Assembly (NCBI RefSeq): GCF_002994745.2
Contig: NC_037089.1
Coordinates: 80,190,347-80,254,346, forward strand
Direction: 5' to 3'
Origin: Rosa chinensis
Lineage: Eukaryota; Streptophyta; Magnoliopsida; Rosales; Rosaceae
Length of the DNA: 64,000 nucleotides
Position numbers and translations under genes: made by a program. Position 1 is the stretch's first letter, and each line of letters opens with the position of its first letter. The notes below the pieces were generated by a model. The model was not told the origin of the DNA. It worked only from the letters and a program-made list of their open reading frames with translations, and did no database searches. Positions 1 through 12,917 of the stretch are shown here, in pieces.

Positions 1-1734
1 TTGTGATCCCTACCATACGAAACCTCGATTTCCTCGAGATGTGGAGGCCATTCCTCCAGCCCTACCACTTGATCATTGTCCAGGACGGCGACCCCACCAA
101 GACCATCAAGGTCCCCGAGGGATTTGACTATGAACTCTACAACCGTAACGACATTAACAGAATGCTTGGCCCTCGCTCCAATTGCATTTCCTTTAAGGAC
201 TCCGCTTGCCGTTGCTTCGGTTACATGGTCTCCAAGAAGAAGTACATCTTCACCATTGACGATGATTGCTTTGTAAGTCCTCCTCCTCACTATTTTCTGT
301 GTTTTGTTTGGTTTTTCGAGATAGAGATTGTAATTTGTATGTGATGTTTGTGCCCTTTGATTTGTATGTGATCGCTTGATCGAAGAGATCATGAGGTGAA
401 TGCATTGTAATATTGATCGCATTCTCTTGGAGATATAGGCTTGATATGTAGGTTGAATTGTGCATAATTCAAATTTGCAAGATTGTTTCCCAAGTAAGAT
501 TTGAGTTTCTGATACCATCATCACACCATTCTAAAATTTGGAAGTTTTAGCATTTAGGTTTGGTTGCACTGACTTATCTGTTGGAACTTTGTTTGTATGC
601 GAAACAGAGTGTTGGTTTTTGTATTATAATGCAACTTGCTTCTGTATTTTGCTCTCTTATTTTTGAACTACTTTGATCACATTGTTTGCACTACAAGTTT
701 GAAATACAAGTTTTATATGTGAAGGTGGAGTCCTTCGATTTATTGGCATCTTGTGTCAATGATCTTGGTTCTTCTGTGTAATTTTTGCTATGATCTAATG
801 TTCTTAGGTTGCACAAGACCCATCTGGCAAACTAGTGAATGCACTGGAGCAGCACATCAAGAACCTTCTTTGCCCATCCACCCCATTTTTCTTCAACACC
901 CTCTATGACCCTTTCAGAGAGGGTGCGGATTTCGTCCGTGGATACCCTTTCAGTCTCCGTGAGGGTGTCCCAACTGCTGTTTCTCACGGTCTTTGGCTCA
1001 ATATCCCCGATTATGATGCACCTACTCAGCTTGTGAAGCCTCTTGAGAGGAACACCAGGTAGGCGCTTCCTTAAATTGCAAGTATATATTGATTTTTATA
1101 TTTATATATACTATGTGATATAATGGTGAAAATTATGCTTATGAAGGTATGTGGATGCTGTTCTGACAATTCCAAAGGGCACCCTGTTCCCCATGTGTGG
1201 TATGAATTTGGCTTTCGACCGTGATCTCATTGGCCCTGCAATGTACTTCGGACTCATGGGTGATGGCCAGCCAATTGGACGTTACGATGATATGTGGGCT
1301 GGCTGGTGTATCAAGGTCCCTTTTCCTCTTTGTTTACGTTTCATCTGGATTGTTATGCTACTATTGAGTATTAACAAGCAATATGTGGTATGTGACTGAA
1401 TGTTTAGGTGATCTGTGACCATTTGGGGCTGGGAGTGAAGACAGGTCTGCCTTATATCTATCACAGCAAGGCAAGTAACCCATTTGTGAACCTGAGGAAG
1501 GAATACAAAGGCATCTTCTGGCAGGAAGAGATCATCCCTTTCTTTCAGGCCGCTGTTCTCCCCAAGGACTGCACCACTGTGCAAGCCTGCTACATCGAAC
1601 TGTCCAAGCAGGTGAAGGACAAGCTCGGCAAGGTAGATCCCTACTTCGACAAGCTGGCCGATGCCATGGTCACATGGATTGAAGCTTGGGATGAGCTCAA
1701 CCCAAGCGGACCTGGTGCTAAAATTGCAAAATAA
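1..1734 (+). CDS. RGP: Reversibly glycosylated polypeptide / UDP-arabinopyranose mutase, 3' part (5' end outside window)
   Basis: Enzymes of this family interconvert UDP-arabinopyranose and UDP-arabinofuranose at the Golgi/cytosol face and feed arabinose into cell-wall polymers. Four coding exons can be joined in phase: 1-272, 808-1058, 1147-1315 and 1408-1734, all with GT-AG borders. The first visible codons read [14 protein letters not shown]; the apparent start codon at position 3 is GTG (Val), so the true start lies upstream of the window. Exon 1 carries the family DDD metal/nucleotide motif (FTIDDDCF). Exon 2 reads [16 protein letters not shown], and exon 3 holds NRYVDAV and the MCGMN block. 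The C-terminus ends in a Lys/Ala-rich tail with TAA at 1732-1734. Family identity is strong. Which paralogue (RGP1, 2 or 3) cannot be decided from this part. It is convergent with the COBRA gene. Confidence 0.95.
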
Positions 1735-2555
1735 ATTTTTGTTTTAACATAAACTGAAAATTCGACCCAAAAAAAAAACATAAACTGAAAATTGATTCAA
1801 CTGCTATTGCTCTTATATTACTGTACTTGGCATTGTCATTAGTTTAGTCACTGTATCTTTTATCCTCCTGAGCCATTTTGGTCAGGGCTTGAATTTTCGG
1901 CAGATGTAACTTTATTTATTAACTTCGTCCAATGAGGATAGTGCAATAAAAAATATATGTAGCTGGTTTAGCATTTCATTCTACACATGAATGTTTGTCT
2001 TATGACTATGACAGAAAATTCTTTAAAAGTCCTGTTGGAAATCCTGGATTTTGATTTCAATTACATTTGTTGTTGGTGGCAGAATAGCATCTACAGAAGT
2101 GTAGAACTGTATTTCTGGATTTTGAATGGTATAAAAGAACACTTTTGTGCTGCAAAATTTTCGATCTAAATGCAGAAATGTAATGACTTCATGAAATGAT
2201 TGAAATCCATAAGATTATAAGAGACATGAGAATCACAATGGGAACAAAACAGAATCACTATTTCACTACTACCATTAGATTCAACTCCTTGTTAACCATT
2301 GTAGCGGATTTACTATTACAATTACAATTTGGAAATGTACAATCAACAGGATCCCCACAGGAATATACATACAACAGAACGGATAGAAGTAACCCACCTC
2401 ATGCAATCCAAAACGTCCGCATCAGCAGCACAATTGAGCCCATCCAATTTCATTATGGAAGCACTTCACCAAAATGCAGGAAAACTAATGGCTTGCATAA
2501 ATCTTAAGGTCAAACTAATCCCTAATCTTAGATTGGATGCATTTGTGAGACAAGA
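1735..2555. other. Convergent intergenic spacer
   Basis: This is the AT-rich 3' flank shared by two tail-to-tail genes. It should contain both 3' UTRs. A short near-duplicate (ACATAAACTGAAAATT-like) occurs around 1748 and 1779 beside an A-run. I see no other gene or transposon here. Confidence 0.5.
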
Positions 2556-5293
2556 TTAAGCATAAGCATATGTAAATGCAAAAGTCGATGCACAAATCAT
2601 GATTAGTGTCAGCAGAGAGATATACTGTCGAGAACCAGCATTTGGCAAATATGGAAAGGCGTCTGGAGGTGGCATTACACAAGTATCACCATTGAAAGAG
2701 ATTCTTCTCGGGAAAGCCCAACCCTTCTCAAAAGTGAAAGTTGCTGGATTCTTCCGGAAAAGCAGCTCTGACTGCACATTACCGACAGGCCCCGATTGCA
2801 TCAGCAGATCGTTGTAGAACTTGATTCCCCACAGCATTGCAGTATCATCTGTTAGAAAGAAAAACAAATTACAATTCCCCACTTGGCAGCTTCCAATATG
2901 TATAAACAAGGATGAGCAACATGTACAGAAGTTCTAGAATATCATCAAACACTTCAAGTACAAGTCAGCTCTCATAATACACTGAAAGCAAAGAACACAT
3001 GAACAAAAAAAGTAACTAATGATAACATACTTATGGTTCCATAAGGGGTCAAGGACTTTGAGTTGAAGCTGAAAACTTGGGTCAGATTGTCAAAGTTTGG
3101 ATGCTGGATAACCAAATTCCAATCTGAATAATTCCTGCTGTAGTCAAAGTTTGTAACTGTAACCTTCACTCGCCAGTATTCTCTGTAATTCAGCTTGACA
3201 TGCCAATGAACTCTGATCGGGCACATATGGCGAGTACATCGAACCAAAGGCGAATTTTTTTCAGCAGCTGAAACAACTGAAGCCAAATATGGAGACTTTG
3301 GACTGCAAATATAAAGACATAGTAAATGTCTTATGGAGGATATAAGAAAAAAATATCGTCTTTATAATCAGAAAAAAAAAAGTTCAAATGAAAGCATATG
3401 GTTGAGGGAGCTCACTCTACACAGCTTCCTGGATGAGTTATGTTGTTTTGACAGCCACAAGAACATATTGGGCAGGGCACTACTGTGTCATTGTAGAACG
3501 AAGACAGTGAGACACAGCAAGCAGGAGTTTTCTGAGCCAGAAACTGTGAATATGTGCATGTCAACTTCCATGTCACTGCGACGGATTAGTTTAAGGTTAA
3601 AACAAAATATTTCTTAGCAAAATACTGCATTTTAGGAGATATCTAAACTTATAACAACTTACTCATGACTTGAGAGACTCGCCTTTTATCTGGAGAAAAG
3701 TATTTAGTTGGTTTGACAACTCTTGCAGCACCACAAGTGTACCCTGGTCCAGGTCCCATTAGAGTGAAGTTTTTTGGATGCTTAACTGTTCTATTGCTGG
3801 TTCCCGCTTGACCAACACTTAGTTGAAAAGAAGCTGCAGCGTTGGCTGGATCCTGCATCCATGAACTCAGCACTCCACCTTTGCAGCAATTGGAATATTG
3901 CTTATTGTACGGAGTTCCAGGGAGTAGATCAATAATGGTTGGTTTCTTTTTACAGCAATGCGGGGGAGTTGTCTTAAATCTTGAACAGTCCCCTTGCTCG
4001 GTAGCTTGTCCTCCGACCATGTCCCAAATCACCTCCTTCTTTGCCCATGTCCATCCTAGCGACCACCCTGGTGCTTGAATGTGTCTATACTGCTGGTAGT
4101 TATAAATGGTAACAACAGCCTGTTTATATAAGGTGTGTTGCTGGTTAGATGTTTACCTTATTCTTAAAAAAGATACAGATATTTACCCTATCGTTTTGAA
4201 GACAACCATTATGCATGCAACTAATGTGAAAAATAAGTTTCCATTAGCTCAAAACTCAAAATCGTACTTACAACATAGCCATCAGGGGTCCAGCTTATAA
4301 TATCCCACTTAATCGTGATGTTGCCATTGGGATCAAGAGGATCATATGCATCTGGAAATAAACAAGGAGGAAAGAAACAAAGAAACAATGAACACTTTGA
4401 GGATGTTAATCTTGAATGAGAAGTTTCGAAAGTTAACTGCTCCTGAATTAGCTAAACTGACCAAAATATCTTTTTCCAGTATTCCTTCCTCTATAATAAA
4501 TACTTGGAATTCTGACAAAGAACTCCAACTGGTGAAAAGCTTCAGTCTTTCTATGATTCACTAAGAGAGTAATGAAAACGAGATCGGTTCTTTGGTGTGA
4601 ATTAAAAAACAAGAACCGAGCTATTTCCATAACATGTCATATGCAAATGCGCATCTTTAATACTGCATCAAAAGGAATCCAGGTCGCTAATGAGACTCAA
4701 AACACAGAACAGAGGATCCTGCTTTCTGTGTGACTTGAAATGATCCCAAAATGAGCACAGGCTAGGTTTCTCTTCTCCATTGTTGGTAAACAAGAAAACA
4801 AGAACAACCCTTTCATTTCAAACTCTTGAGAACTAATGCAACATGCAGAGTAGACTATATATTCTACACGAGCAATAAAAAATTTTGAGCTCAACAACAC
4901 ATCCACTCAAACAACACCAAACACAAAAAATTCTTAATTTCTTTTTGGTTGAGATCAAATTCTTAATTTCACTACCAAAGAAATCAAGGGAAACTGAAAG
5001 ATTGAACCTTTTTTATAGTCATAGAAAACCCATTTCATCATCCGTCAGACTCAATCCCCTAAACCTTACCAAACCTCACAACTACACCCTCAACAAACCC
5101 AATTCACCAAAATGACCACATTTAGGCAAAACTCCACAAACAGAATCAAAAACCTCATAAAGATTCCAGCTTTAGAAAGATTGAACTAGGAAGAGGAAGA
5201 TTTGAACGAACCTGTTGAGCTGAAGCTGAAGCAACAAAGCCCAAATAGAAGGACAGTGGCAAAACTGGTTAACTCGGACAACAGAAACCCCAT
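2556..5293 (-). CDS. COB: COBRA-type GPI-anchored cell-wall protein
   Basis: COBRA proteins sit on the outer plasma membrane through a GPI anchor and are needed for cellulose deposition and oriented cell expansion. Six exons join in phase on the minus strand: 5293-5212, 4351-4272, 4119-3663, 3575-3416, 3302-3031 and 2848-2556. Together they give 447 residues, close to the family's usual size of about 450. The start at 5293 (MGFLLSELTSF) gives a hydrophobic signal peptide; longer upstream ATGs give an unrelated N-terminus. The mature part begins AYDPLDPNGNITIKWD and continues with SWTPDGYV, the CCVS box (ACCVSLSSFYND), CTRHMCPIRVHWHVK and CVMPPPDAFPYLPN. A hydrophobic C-terminal tail (about 20 residues) fits GPI-anchor cleavage. 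It resembles COBRA/COBL1/2 more than the shorter-leader COBL4, but the exact paralogue is uncertain. It is divergent from the carrier gene at 7983. Confidence 0.93.
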
Positions 5294-7982
5294 TTTTCCT
5301 GTTAGATTGTCCTCGAATGTCTGTGTTCAACTCTTGGGGACCACAATCACAAACAGAAACAAGCAAGAAAGAGATGAAGAAAGAGAATGAAAAGAAACTA
5401 GTACGCGGAAGCTGGTTAGTGTGTGCCAATCACTCTGCAAGTCTCTGCTTGCCAAGTGCCATTGTCGGGTAAAACAAATACCAAAACTAAAAGTCTTACG
5501 ATAAATTTTTCCTTTTGTTTGATAAATAAAATTAATTGCGTCTTGCACTAAAATATTAATATGCGTTACAGTTGTGAAGCTTCTTGATAACAATTCGCAG
5601 TTTCACACTCACGGACTCGCCCTAAAAAACGAAAAGAAGAAAATGGAAGGAAAAAAAAATGGTTTTGAACTGTATTTGGCAATTGGAAACCTCTAGAAAA
5701 ATTAGTGCAGTCAAATTCAACTGTATGTGATTGATCCATTGTCGTCTTTCCACTATGTTTCTTTTCACATTTTCCATTTCAGACTATGATCTTAGAGTTC
5801 CAAGCTATCGAAAAGCTTCCACTTCTAATAATACAATCAATGATATAGCTTTATTAGATTCATGTTCCAATGAATGAATCCAATCTAATCTAATCTATAG
5901 TAATATGGTGGCGCATTTTGTGGCACCATTTCTGTTTTACTTATTGTGTGACAATGACTGGTTCTACATGCTGAAGTACAACTATTAAGCTTACATTATA
6001 TTATTATAATGACTTTCCAAAAAAAAGCACTCGATCTATTACATACTCCATTCTTTCTTACAAGTATTGTATAATTACAATAAGGATAAGATCACAAGTC
6101 AGGGCATGCCAATCTTCTCCCTTTTCAAACTTTGTATGACAAGGTTTTGAGAAGGCGGTATTGCAGAGTTTTTTTTGTAAATGTACTGGCAAGCATCTTC
6201 TCACTTAAAAGAAATACAACACTACATTTAATAAGGTAAAGAAAATAGAAAAGTTTTACGATACATTGATGTACCGATACGTGAAGTATATTTAATTTGT
6301 TACAGAGGTGGATTATTTCAATACAGAAATATAATTGTTTCAAACTAGTCTATCACTGTATGAAACCAGTTTACCTTTGAATCGAATTAATATACTCGAT
6401 GTACCGGTACAGTGATTTATTATAGGTGAACCCAAGAAATTGATATAAAAAGTTTATAGAACATTTAAGGGGAAATCATGTCATGATTTGTGGATTATGT
6501 GTGAATGCTGGTTTTGGGTCATGAGTTTGGAAAGTTTGATAGGTAAATTATGACCGCTGCACTGTGATGCATCTTTACCAAGTAATTGTTGTCGTTAAAG
6601 ACTCTCATAAAAAGTAAAATATAAAAGAACACACCTCTGATGGCCATAATAAAATAAAAACAAAAACACTTATGTCAGTTTAGCAAGTAGTACAATAATA
6701 ACACACCCTTAGGAGTCAACAATAAGAATCGTTTTTTAGAGTACACTACAAAGCTCACTCTTAAAACAAGCAAACCACCTAGCACACTCTTATCACATGT
6801 ACCTTTTAGTAATACGCTGAAACAAAGAAAAATTAGAGCTCAAAAGAGGATTAAATGTGACAAAGAATCCTCTATCTTCCTTTGCGATCTTTCCCACTCA
6901 AAAAAAAAAAAAAAACTGTCCACCCTTTCTTCTTTTTTTTAAAACAAAAAGAGAAAGGCACAACACTAAACTAAAAAATGAAAATATGAACCCTATATGG
7001 ACCCAAAACCCAGCCAAAATGTTCAACAAGGCCCAACTTAGAGAAACCCTAGCATCCCAATACCAAGCCCAAACAACCCAACTAAGACAAACTCAAAAGG
7101 AAAAGTCAATCTCTGCCAAGTGCTGCCACCGCCACCCTTGTCATCGAAAATCGACCATGTGTACGACTATGTACCCGTTGGCATAGCCACCACCACTGAA
7201 AGCAGCAATCGTACAACCGACCAACCAAGGCAGAGAATTTGTAGTTAGTTCTGACTCAGAGCAGACCAGTGCCACTTCTGTGCAATCCAGACCACCCCAG
7301 CCTGCCATCAAAAAAATATAATTAAATAACTTTTACCAACGATCATTTCTTCATCAGTCATTATAGAATCACTTATTCTTCGATTGCTATTGTAGAGTCA
7401 TCTCTGACTTTAATATTTTTTTGTTGTTGTATTTTTGTAGAATCAAGAGTTATGAAAATAGATGTTATTATATAACCCAAAGAGATCGTCTTAAAAGTTA
7501 AAAAAACTTCTCTAATAATCATTAAATAATTATAATAATAATGAAATTCAGTACATTATTACTGATATAATTGCACCCCAAATAATTCTTATTCCACTAC
7601 TTACCGGCTCATTTTTGAAGCCATTTACTAAATATTAGAAACAAAATTGCAAAGTATGTGTAATGTACGTAGTATATTTAGACAAATAGAAAATTGTGAA
7701 GCAGCGCCCGGAAAAAGGAAAGGAAAGCAGCCCCCAAAAACAGACGAGTCAGCGATTTGACTTCCCTCCTCCAATTCCAAGCAAATTCCGAATTCCTAGT
7801 TTCCGATATGCCCTAACACAGAAAAGTCCTCTTCTTCAACCCTAAAACCATTCAAACCTAATTACTTTTCCCACAAGAATCCGGGTTTCCCATAATATGG
7901 GACATTAAAGAATGCATTTTTAGACTCTCATATTCTTCTTTCCCCTAATTAATCTTCCATTTCGACGACGAAGACGACCTCC
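5294..7982. other. Divergent intergenic region with transposon-like remnants
   Basis: This 2.7-kb AT-rich spacer lies between the starts of two divergent genes, so both promoters must lie within it. At 6230-6420 the phrase GATGTACCG(A/G)TAC occurs twice, about 140 bp apart. At 6840-7320 an A-rich, CCC-rich stretch (repeated CCCAA, AAACCCTAG) looks like the antisense 3' end of a plant LINE; this is composition only. No open frame here has protein-like features. Confidence 0.4.
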
Positions 7983-10233
7983 ATGGCTGCTGCATCTGAA
8001 GCTAGCGCCCAACCCATTGGCGCCACCGAGATTAATTGGGACAAGTATGTTTCTTTCTCTCTGTTTCATCAATTCCCAAATCCCCATTTTCATTGATTCG
8101 TATCTTGTATTGAGTTTAATGTGTAATCTTGAATTAAAGGGGTTTCTGAAACTGGGTTTGTGTTTGATATGGATTTGGGTGCTTGAATTGTTGAATGTTG
8201 GGTGATATATGTGTTGGGTTTGATAGAGTTTTATGTGGGTGGAGCTGGATTGTTGAACAAACTTGCTGTGGAATCTTGAATTAGTTGGAGGGATTCTGAA
8301 ACTGGGTTTGTGTGTAATATGGGATTTGGGTAATTGATTGATTGAGTGTTTTGTATCCCAAACTTATGATGCAGGCTAGATAAGACTAAATTTTATGTGG
8401 TTGGAGCTGGATTGTTTACAGGGGTCACAGTGGCACTGTACCCAGTTTCTGTTGTGAAAACCAGGCTACAAGTTGCTACAAGTGAATCTGTAGAGAGAAA
8501 TGCATTGTCTGTAATCAAAGGCATTTGGAAAGCGGATGGTGTTCCTGGTTTGTATAGGGGATTTGGCACAGTCATAACTGGGGCTGTTCCGACTAGGGTT
8601 ATATTCATGACTGCTCTCGAGACCACAAAGGTGGCTGCTTTCAAGTTGGTTGAGCCATTCAAATTTTCTGAACCGACGCAGGCCGCTTTGGCTAATGGAC
8701 TGGCTGGAATGACTGCTTCGCTTTTCTCTCAGACCATCTTTGTTCCTATTGATGTGGTAAATGCTAGTTTCCTTTCTAGAACATGGTTTGTTTGAGTTTT
8801 GTGTCTGGGGTCTGAAGCTGTTTGGTGGGTTTTGTGTAGGTTAGTCAGCGGTTGATGGTGCAAGGCTATTCAGGGCATGTGAGGTACACTGGGGGGATGG
8901 ACGTTGCTCGTCAGATTTTGAAGACCGACGGCATCAGGGGATTTTATAGAGGATTTGGACTTTCCATTATGACCTACTCTCCATCCAGTGCTGTATGGTG
9001 GGCTAGTTACGGTTCAAGCCAGCGCCTAATCTGGAGGTGAGATGTGATGATTTGTTACCTGTTAAATAATAATGCTGGAAGAGCTTGTCTGTCCCAAATG
9101 ACTAAAACTCAGTCAAGTTATTTTAACTATGGGTATGTGCTGTTCATATTTTGTACCTTTAGAATTTATGGTGGCCATTTTATTATCATTTCTTCTGTTA
9201 AAGATATGAGTTCAATGTCCTGTGCGGCCTTTACTAGGGAATGTCTCACTTAGATTTACAATTGGAGAACGTTTTGGAACATGATAATTATGCTGGTAGT
9301 AATCATCATGCATTGTGACTTTGTTGGTTGTTAACTTGTTACTTGTTAGGGCTTTCTTTTTCTGTTTATTTTAAATAAGCCAGCTGGTTGTATAGGAAGT
9401 CTGAAGTCCAGTATGCCAATTGATTTTCTTTGAGTTGATTAATGGAGTTCATTCCTTTTAGGCATAAGAAAAGTTAAACGAGTTTAAGTGAATCAAATAC
9501 TCTTTCATCAACAGTTCAAGTTCTTAATTGCTTGAAAAAAGATATATATCTCACTATCGCATTATTCCTATTCATTGAGCAGTTTCTTTGGCCATGGCTC
9601 AGATGAAGCTCCCCCTAGCGTGGGGAAAATAATGTCAGTTCAAGCTACTGGTGGGATTATTGCGGGTGCAACAGCTTCCTTCATAACAACCCCTTTGGAC
9701 ACAATAAAGACACGCTTACAGGTATTATAACCAGTTGATATATGTGGTTACCTTGCAGCTTGCTATCTTCATTTCTCCTATCTACTTTGTGTCTTCTTCT
9801 CATAATTGTTGCTGTATTATAGGTCGGACACGAAAAGAGACCCACTACAAGTGAAGTTGTTAAAAGCTTGATTAGAGATGATGGTTGGAAAGGTTTTTAC
9901 AGAGGGCTAGGTCCAAGATTTTTCAGCATGTCCGCATGGGGCACTTCGATGATATTGGCTTATGAATATCTGAGTATGGACTCTTACCTTTATGCTGCCT
10001 TATTACACTTGGGTCTCCTTCTCAAGATATTTTTGTTACATCATGTTTACCCGAAATGGTTCAACTTCTAGGTTCAGTTTACTTTTAACATATAGTATAG
10101 GGAGTAAGAAAAGTTCTGGAAATACCAACTTCCTGTTATTTGGGTTGCTAAGCACGATTTACAGAAGCATATTTAATATTCTGATGTCTGTTTTCTTGTT
10201 CTTTCAGAGCGAGTATGTGCAAAAGATGAATAG
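7983..10233 (+). CDS. Mitochondrial carrier, SLC25A44-like
   Basis: This is a six-helix transporter of the mitochondrial inner membrane. Six exons join in phase: 7983-8044, 8375-8756, 8840-9036, 9583-9721, 9823-9973 and 10208-10233. They encode 318 residues, the normal carrier length. Three tandem carrier repeats each show the signature: YPVSVVKTRLQ in repeat 1, VPIDVVSQRLMVQ in repeat 2 and TPLDTIKTRLQ in repeat 3. Repeat partner motifs GLYRGFG, GFYRGFG and GFYRGLG are also present. The last exon codes only KRVCAKDE and a stop. The mammalian homologue moves branched-chain amino acids into mitochondria; the substrate of the plant protein is not shown by the sequence. The start at 7983 sits in a good plant context (CCATGGCTGC). 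It is convergent with the methyltransferase-like gene downstream. Confidence 0.93.
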
Positions 10234-10928
10234 ATGTCAGGCTACTATCGGTCTACAACCTTTTCTTCTCTGAACTCTCATGCAAGTATAGATATTTGGT
10301 TCCGGGGTTGGCTAGTAATAAGCAATCAAAAGGCTGTTACTTTGATTTTGAATCCAGACCCGAGATTTTGAAAAACTCATTATGATACTGACCTTCAGAG
10401 AGATCTTGTAATTCTTTGAAGAATTTTACCTAGATCCTTATATTGCCCGTAGGATTTAATTGAATTGATTTGAGCAATAGCAACCCACATTTTTTCTTCT
10501 GTACCGCAAGTGTATCTGAGCAAGAGATTTTGACTACTGATTCAGTTATTTCACATAATTTCTTCTCCTGTATTGTTATCTGGATATTGAATTTGTTCAC
10601 CAGAAAGATTATGATTATAGAAAATGTTCAACATTTATAGCTCAAATGTTTGATTCATGCTGTTATCAGTTATCTACAAAGATTACTTTGTTAGAATTTT
10701 TAGTTTCTGAACCATAAAAATTCCAAATTATGTACATGGGGTTTGAAACCTAGAACTATTTTCGTCAACTTTTGGCTGTCTTGCAATGAGTCGGATAAAT
10801 ATTTTCAAGACGAAATAGATCAAATCTCGCTGCAAAAATAGTGAGAAGTAGTTTGCACCAATACATGGACAAATCACGACATACCATTTAGATCTAGTGG
10901 CTTATTAGACTTGTCAGGCCTGCTAATC
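10234..10928. other. Convergent intergenic spacer
   Basis: These 0.7 kb of AT-rich sequence lie between two tail-to-tail genes and are expected to hold their 3' UTRs. I see no gene, repeat or transposon end. Confidence 0.5.
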
Positions 10929-12389
10929 TCAACCTCTAATTGGCTTCTCCAATACAGCTGAGAAGAAGAGCTCATCTCCAAGCTTATCATTCTTGGGTAC
11001 TACCCTCCATAGTAGTGGCTTGTAGCCTAACCTGTTAAACTCCTCCAAATACAGCTTCATATCCTCTTTATGACAGAAGAACCTGTCTATCCAAAGAAGA
11101 CCCTTTGGCCGAAGGACGCGATCCCAATCAAACAGAACAAATTGAAGAAGTTCAATTCCTATCCAGCCATCCAAGAACAAAGTGGAATGGATAATGTCAA
11201 GGGTATTGTCAAAGAAAGGCAATCTTGAGCCAATTGATGTGTAAAGAGGAAGAAGGCCTCTTAAGGCTATGACCTCATTGAAAGGAGCACCTAAGTTTAG
11301 TGTACTTGATGCAATGGTGACATTTTTTTCCCTCATCACAGCAGCAAAATTACCAGTTGTAGGGCTATAGTCTAGGCCGATTCTTATCTCCCCCGGCTTT
11401 AAGCTAAGGACTTCATCAATGGTGAACTCTGCTGATACAGACTCATTCGTAGGAACATTCCACCCGTGTTGTGAAATGTTGAAACAGCTTGAGCATTTGA
11501 AGAACCCTCTTCTGTCTGCGGTTTCTTTAGAAACAAGGCAAGAGTAGTCTTTGCACTTGTAATTGTTCCATAAGATGTTGGCATCACTAGGTTGAGTCCA
11601 AAGGGAGGCGTTTATAGGAAATGGCTTAGTGTAGTGTGGAGGTGATTTTGTGAAGCATCTTCTTCTTGGCAATGGATCACAACCGTGAACTATAAGCTTC
11701 TGAGCTATTTGCGAATCATCTGGACACGCACTGTGAACCTTGTAACTCATAAACCGGTCCAAGTTGGAGGCCATTTTGGCACAAGCCAACCCAATTGATG
11801 GAGTTAGTGCATCCACCCCAAGAAAATTTTTCTTCCCAACTAGCCTGTTTGGTTTTGGTGAAATGTAACTACGAATCTCACCTGATTTGAAGACATTCCC
11901 ACTCATAAACTGTTCTTCGGCTTCACCTTCTTCAGGATCACTGAAATCTTCATCCACATTGCTTACCTCATTATTAGCAGAGGGAGAATTCTTACTGCTC
12001 TCTGATAAGCTAACAGCAATTTTGTCCAAAGAAATGGCAATGTAAAGTACCTGCTCTGAAAACTTTGCGATCACTTTTGATTCTGAAGTTTCATCATGCA
12101 GCTGCTCCAGTAAAAAACCCAGTTTGATCTGCAAACGAGAGATTTCGCTACGCAGCGAATCAGGTAAAGCAATTAGGCCATGGGAGAGAGAGATGTTGGA
12201 GTTAGTAGCAAAGATGCATTTTGGATACGAACTATTGAAGCCGAAAATGAAAACTGTAAGGGGGCTGACAAGGAGAATAGCACATAACATTGTGGAAAGA
12301 AGGCATTTGAACTGTTTGGAGGCGCCTTCCTTCTGCATTTCTAAGATGGTTGTTATCTTTCTTGAATTTCTCTGAAAACTGACAACCAT
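10929..12389 (-). CDS. Membrane-anchored SAM-dependent methyltransferase-like protein (At1g29790 type)
   Basis: This single-exon gene encodes 486 residues. A single hydrophobic segment near residues 30-52 (CLLSTMLCAILLVSPLTV) predicts a type II membrane protein, as in Golgi-localised plant methyltransferase-like families. The middle part is Ser/Glu-rich. The C-terminal half has a degenerate SAM-binding motif (IRIGLDYSPTTGNFAAVM), an acidic post-motif stretch (FFDNTLDIIHS) and the conserved block RVLRPKGLLWIDRFFC. A cysteine-rich stretch (CLVSK...CSSCFN) precedes the methyltransferase fold. The substrate is unknown; relatives are annotated only as probable methyltransferases. The first ATG at 12389 is used; an internal Met (MQKEGASK, residue 18) directly before the membrane segment is an alternative start. 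The next gene on the same strand ends 529 bp upstream of the start. Confidence 0.85.
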   Translation of the reverse strand: MVVSFQRNSRKITTILEMQKEGASKQFKCLLSTMLCAILLVSPLTVFIFGFNSSYPKCIFATNSNISLSHGLIALPDSLRSEISRLQIKLGFLLEQLHDETSESKVIAKFSEQVLYIAISLDKIAVSLSESSKNSPSANNEVSNVDEDFSDPEEGEAEEQFMSGNVFKSGEIRSYISPKPNRLVGKKNFLGVDALTPSIGLACAKMASNLDRFMSYKVHSACPDDSQIAQKLIVHGCDPLPRRRCFTKSPPHYTKPFPINASLWTQPSDANILWNNYKCKDYSCLVSKETADRRGFFKCSSCFNISQHGWNVPTNESVSAEFTIDEVLSLKPGEIRIGLDYSPTTGNFAAVMREKNVTIASSTLNLGAPFNEVIALRGLLPLYTSIGSRLPFFDNTLDIIHSTLFLDGWIGIELLQFVLFDWDRVLRPKGLLWIDRFFCHKEDMKLYLEEFNRLGYKPLLWRVVPKNDKLGDELFFSAVLEKPIRG

Positions 12390-12917
12390 TTGAACGTTGA
12401 CTCGGTCTTGGAGCTCTCAACTTGAAGATCAGTGAAGTTAGGGTCTCTGACTTTTCTATTGCATTTTTTATCTTCTCTAGGTCTGTACCATACTTTATAG
12501 TCAGTTTGCTTGAACCCTAAGTTATACCTCAGCATCTTGATCTATGATATTATTAAACTAAAATCATTGCCATATTTCCCCGGCAACAATTTTGCCATTT
12601 CAAATCCAATAGTATTGATAAAGATGCACAGCAATTCGGCAACCATATAGAGAAATGGAGACTCGTGCAGATTTTCATGAGACTAAAACAAGAGCTGCTT
12701 CACAATAGAAACTCATATCGAACTCAATCGATAAATAAACACATAACAACATTTTCAGAGTGCGTAAGCACTTGTACAAAATTGATGAGTCCAAACATTA
12801 TACGAAATCACTTCTACTAAAAATCTATTAAATTCTTCAAGATCTTCATGTGGTTGAAGATTGTTAATTCTCATTTTGTCCAAAATGTGACTGATAGTAC
12901 AAAGACCTGCACCTATG
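12390..12917. other. Promoter-side spacer of the methyltransferase-like gene
   Basis: This is AT-rich sequence between two minus-strand genes. It should contain the 3' UTR of the C9orf85-like gene and the promoter and 5' UTR of the methyltransferase-like gene. I found no distinct element. Confidence 0.4.

Noticed and set aside
6857..7186. 109-residue plus-strand ORF between COBRA and the carrier gene
   Set aside because: A-rich and Pro/Gln/Thr-rich low-complexity composition, no domain, inside LINE-like sequence.
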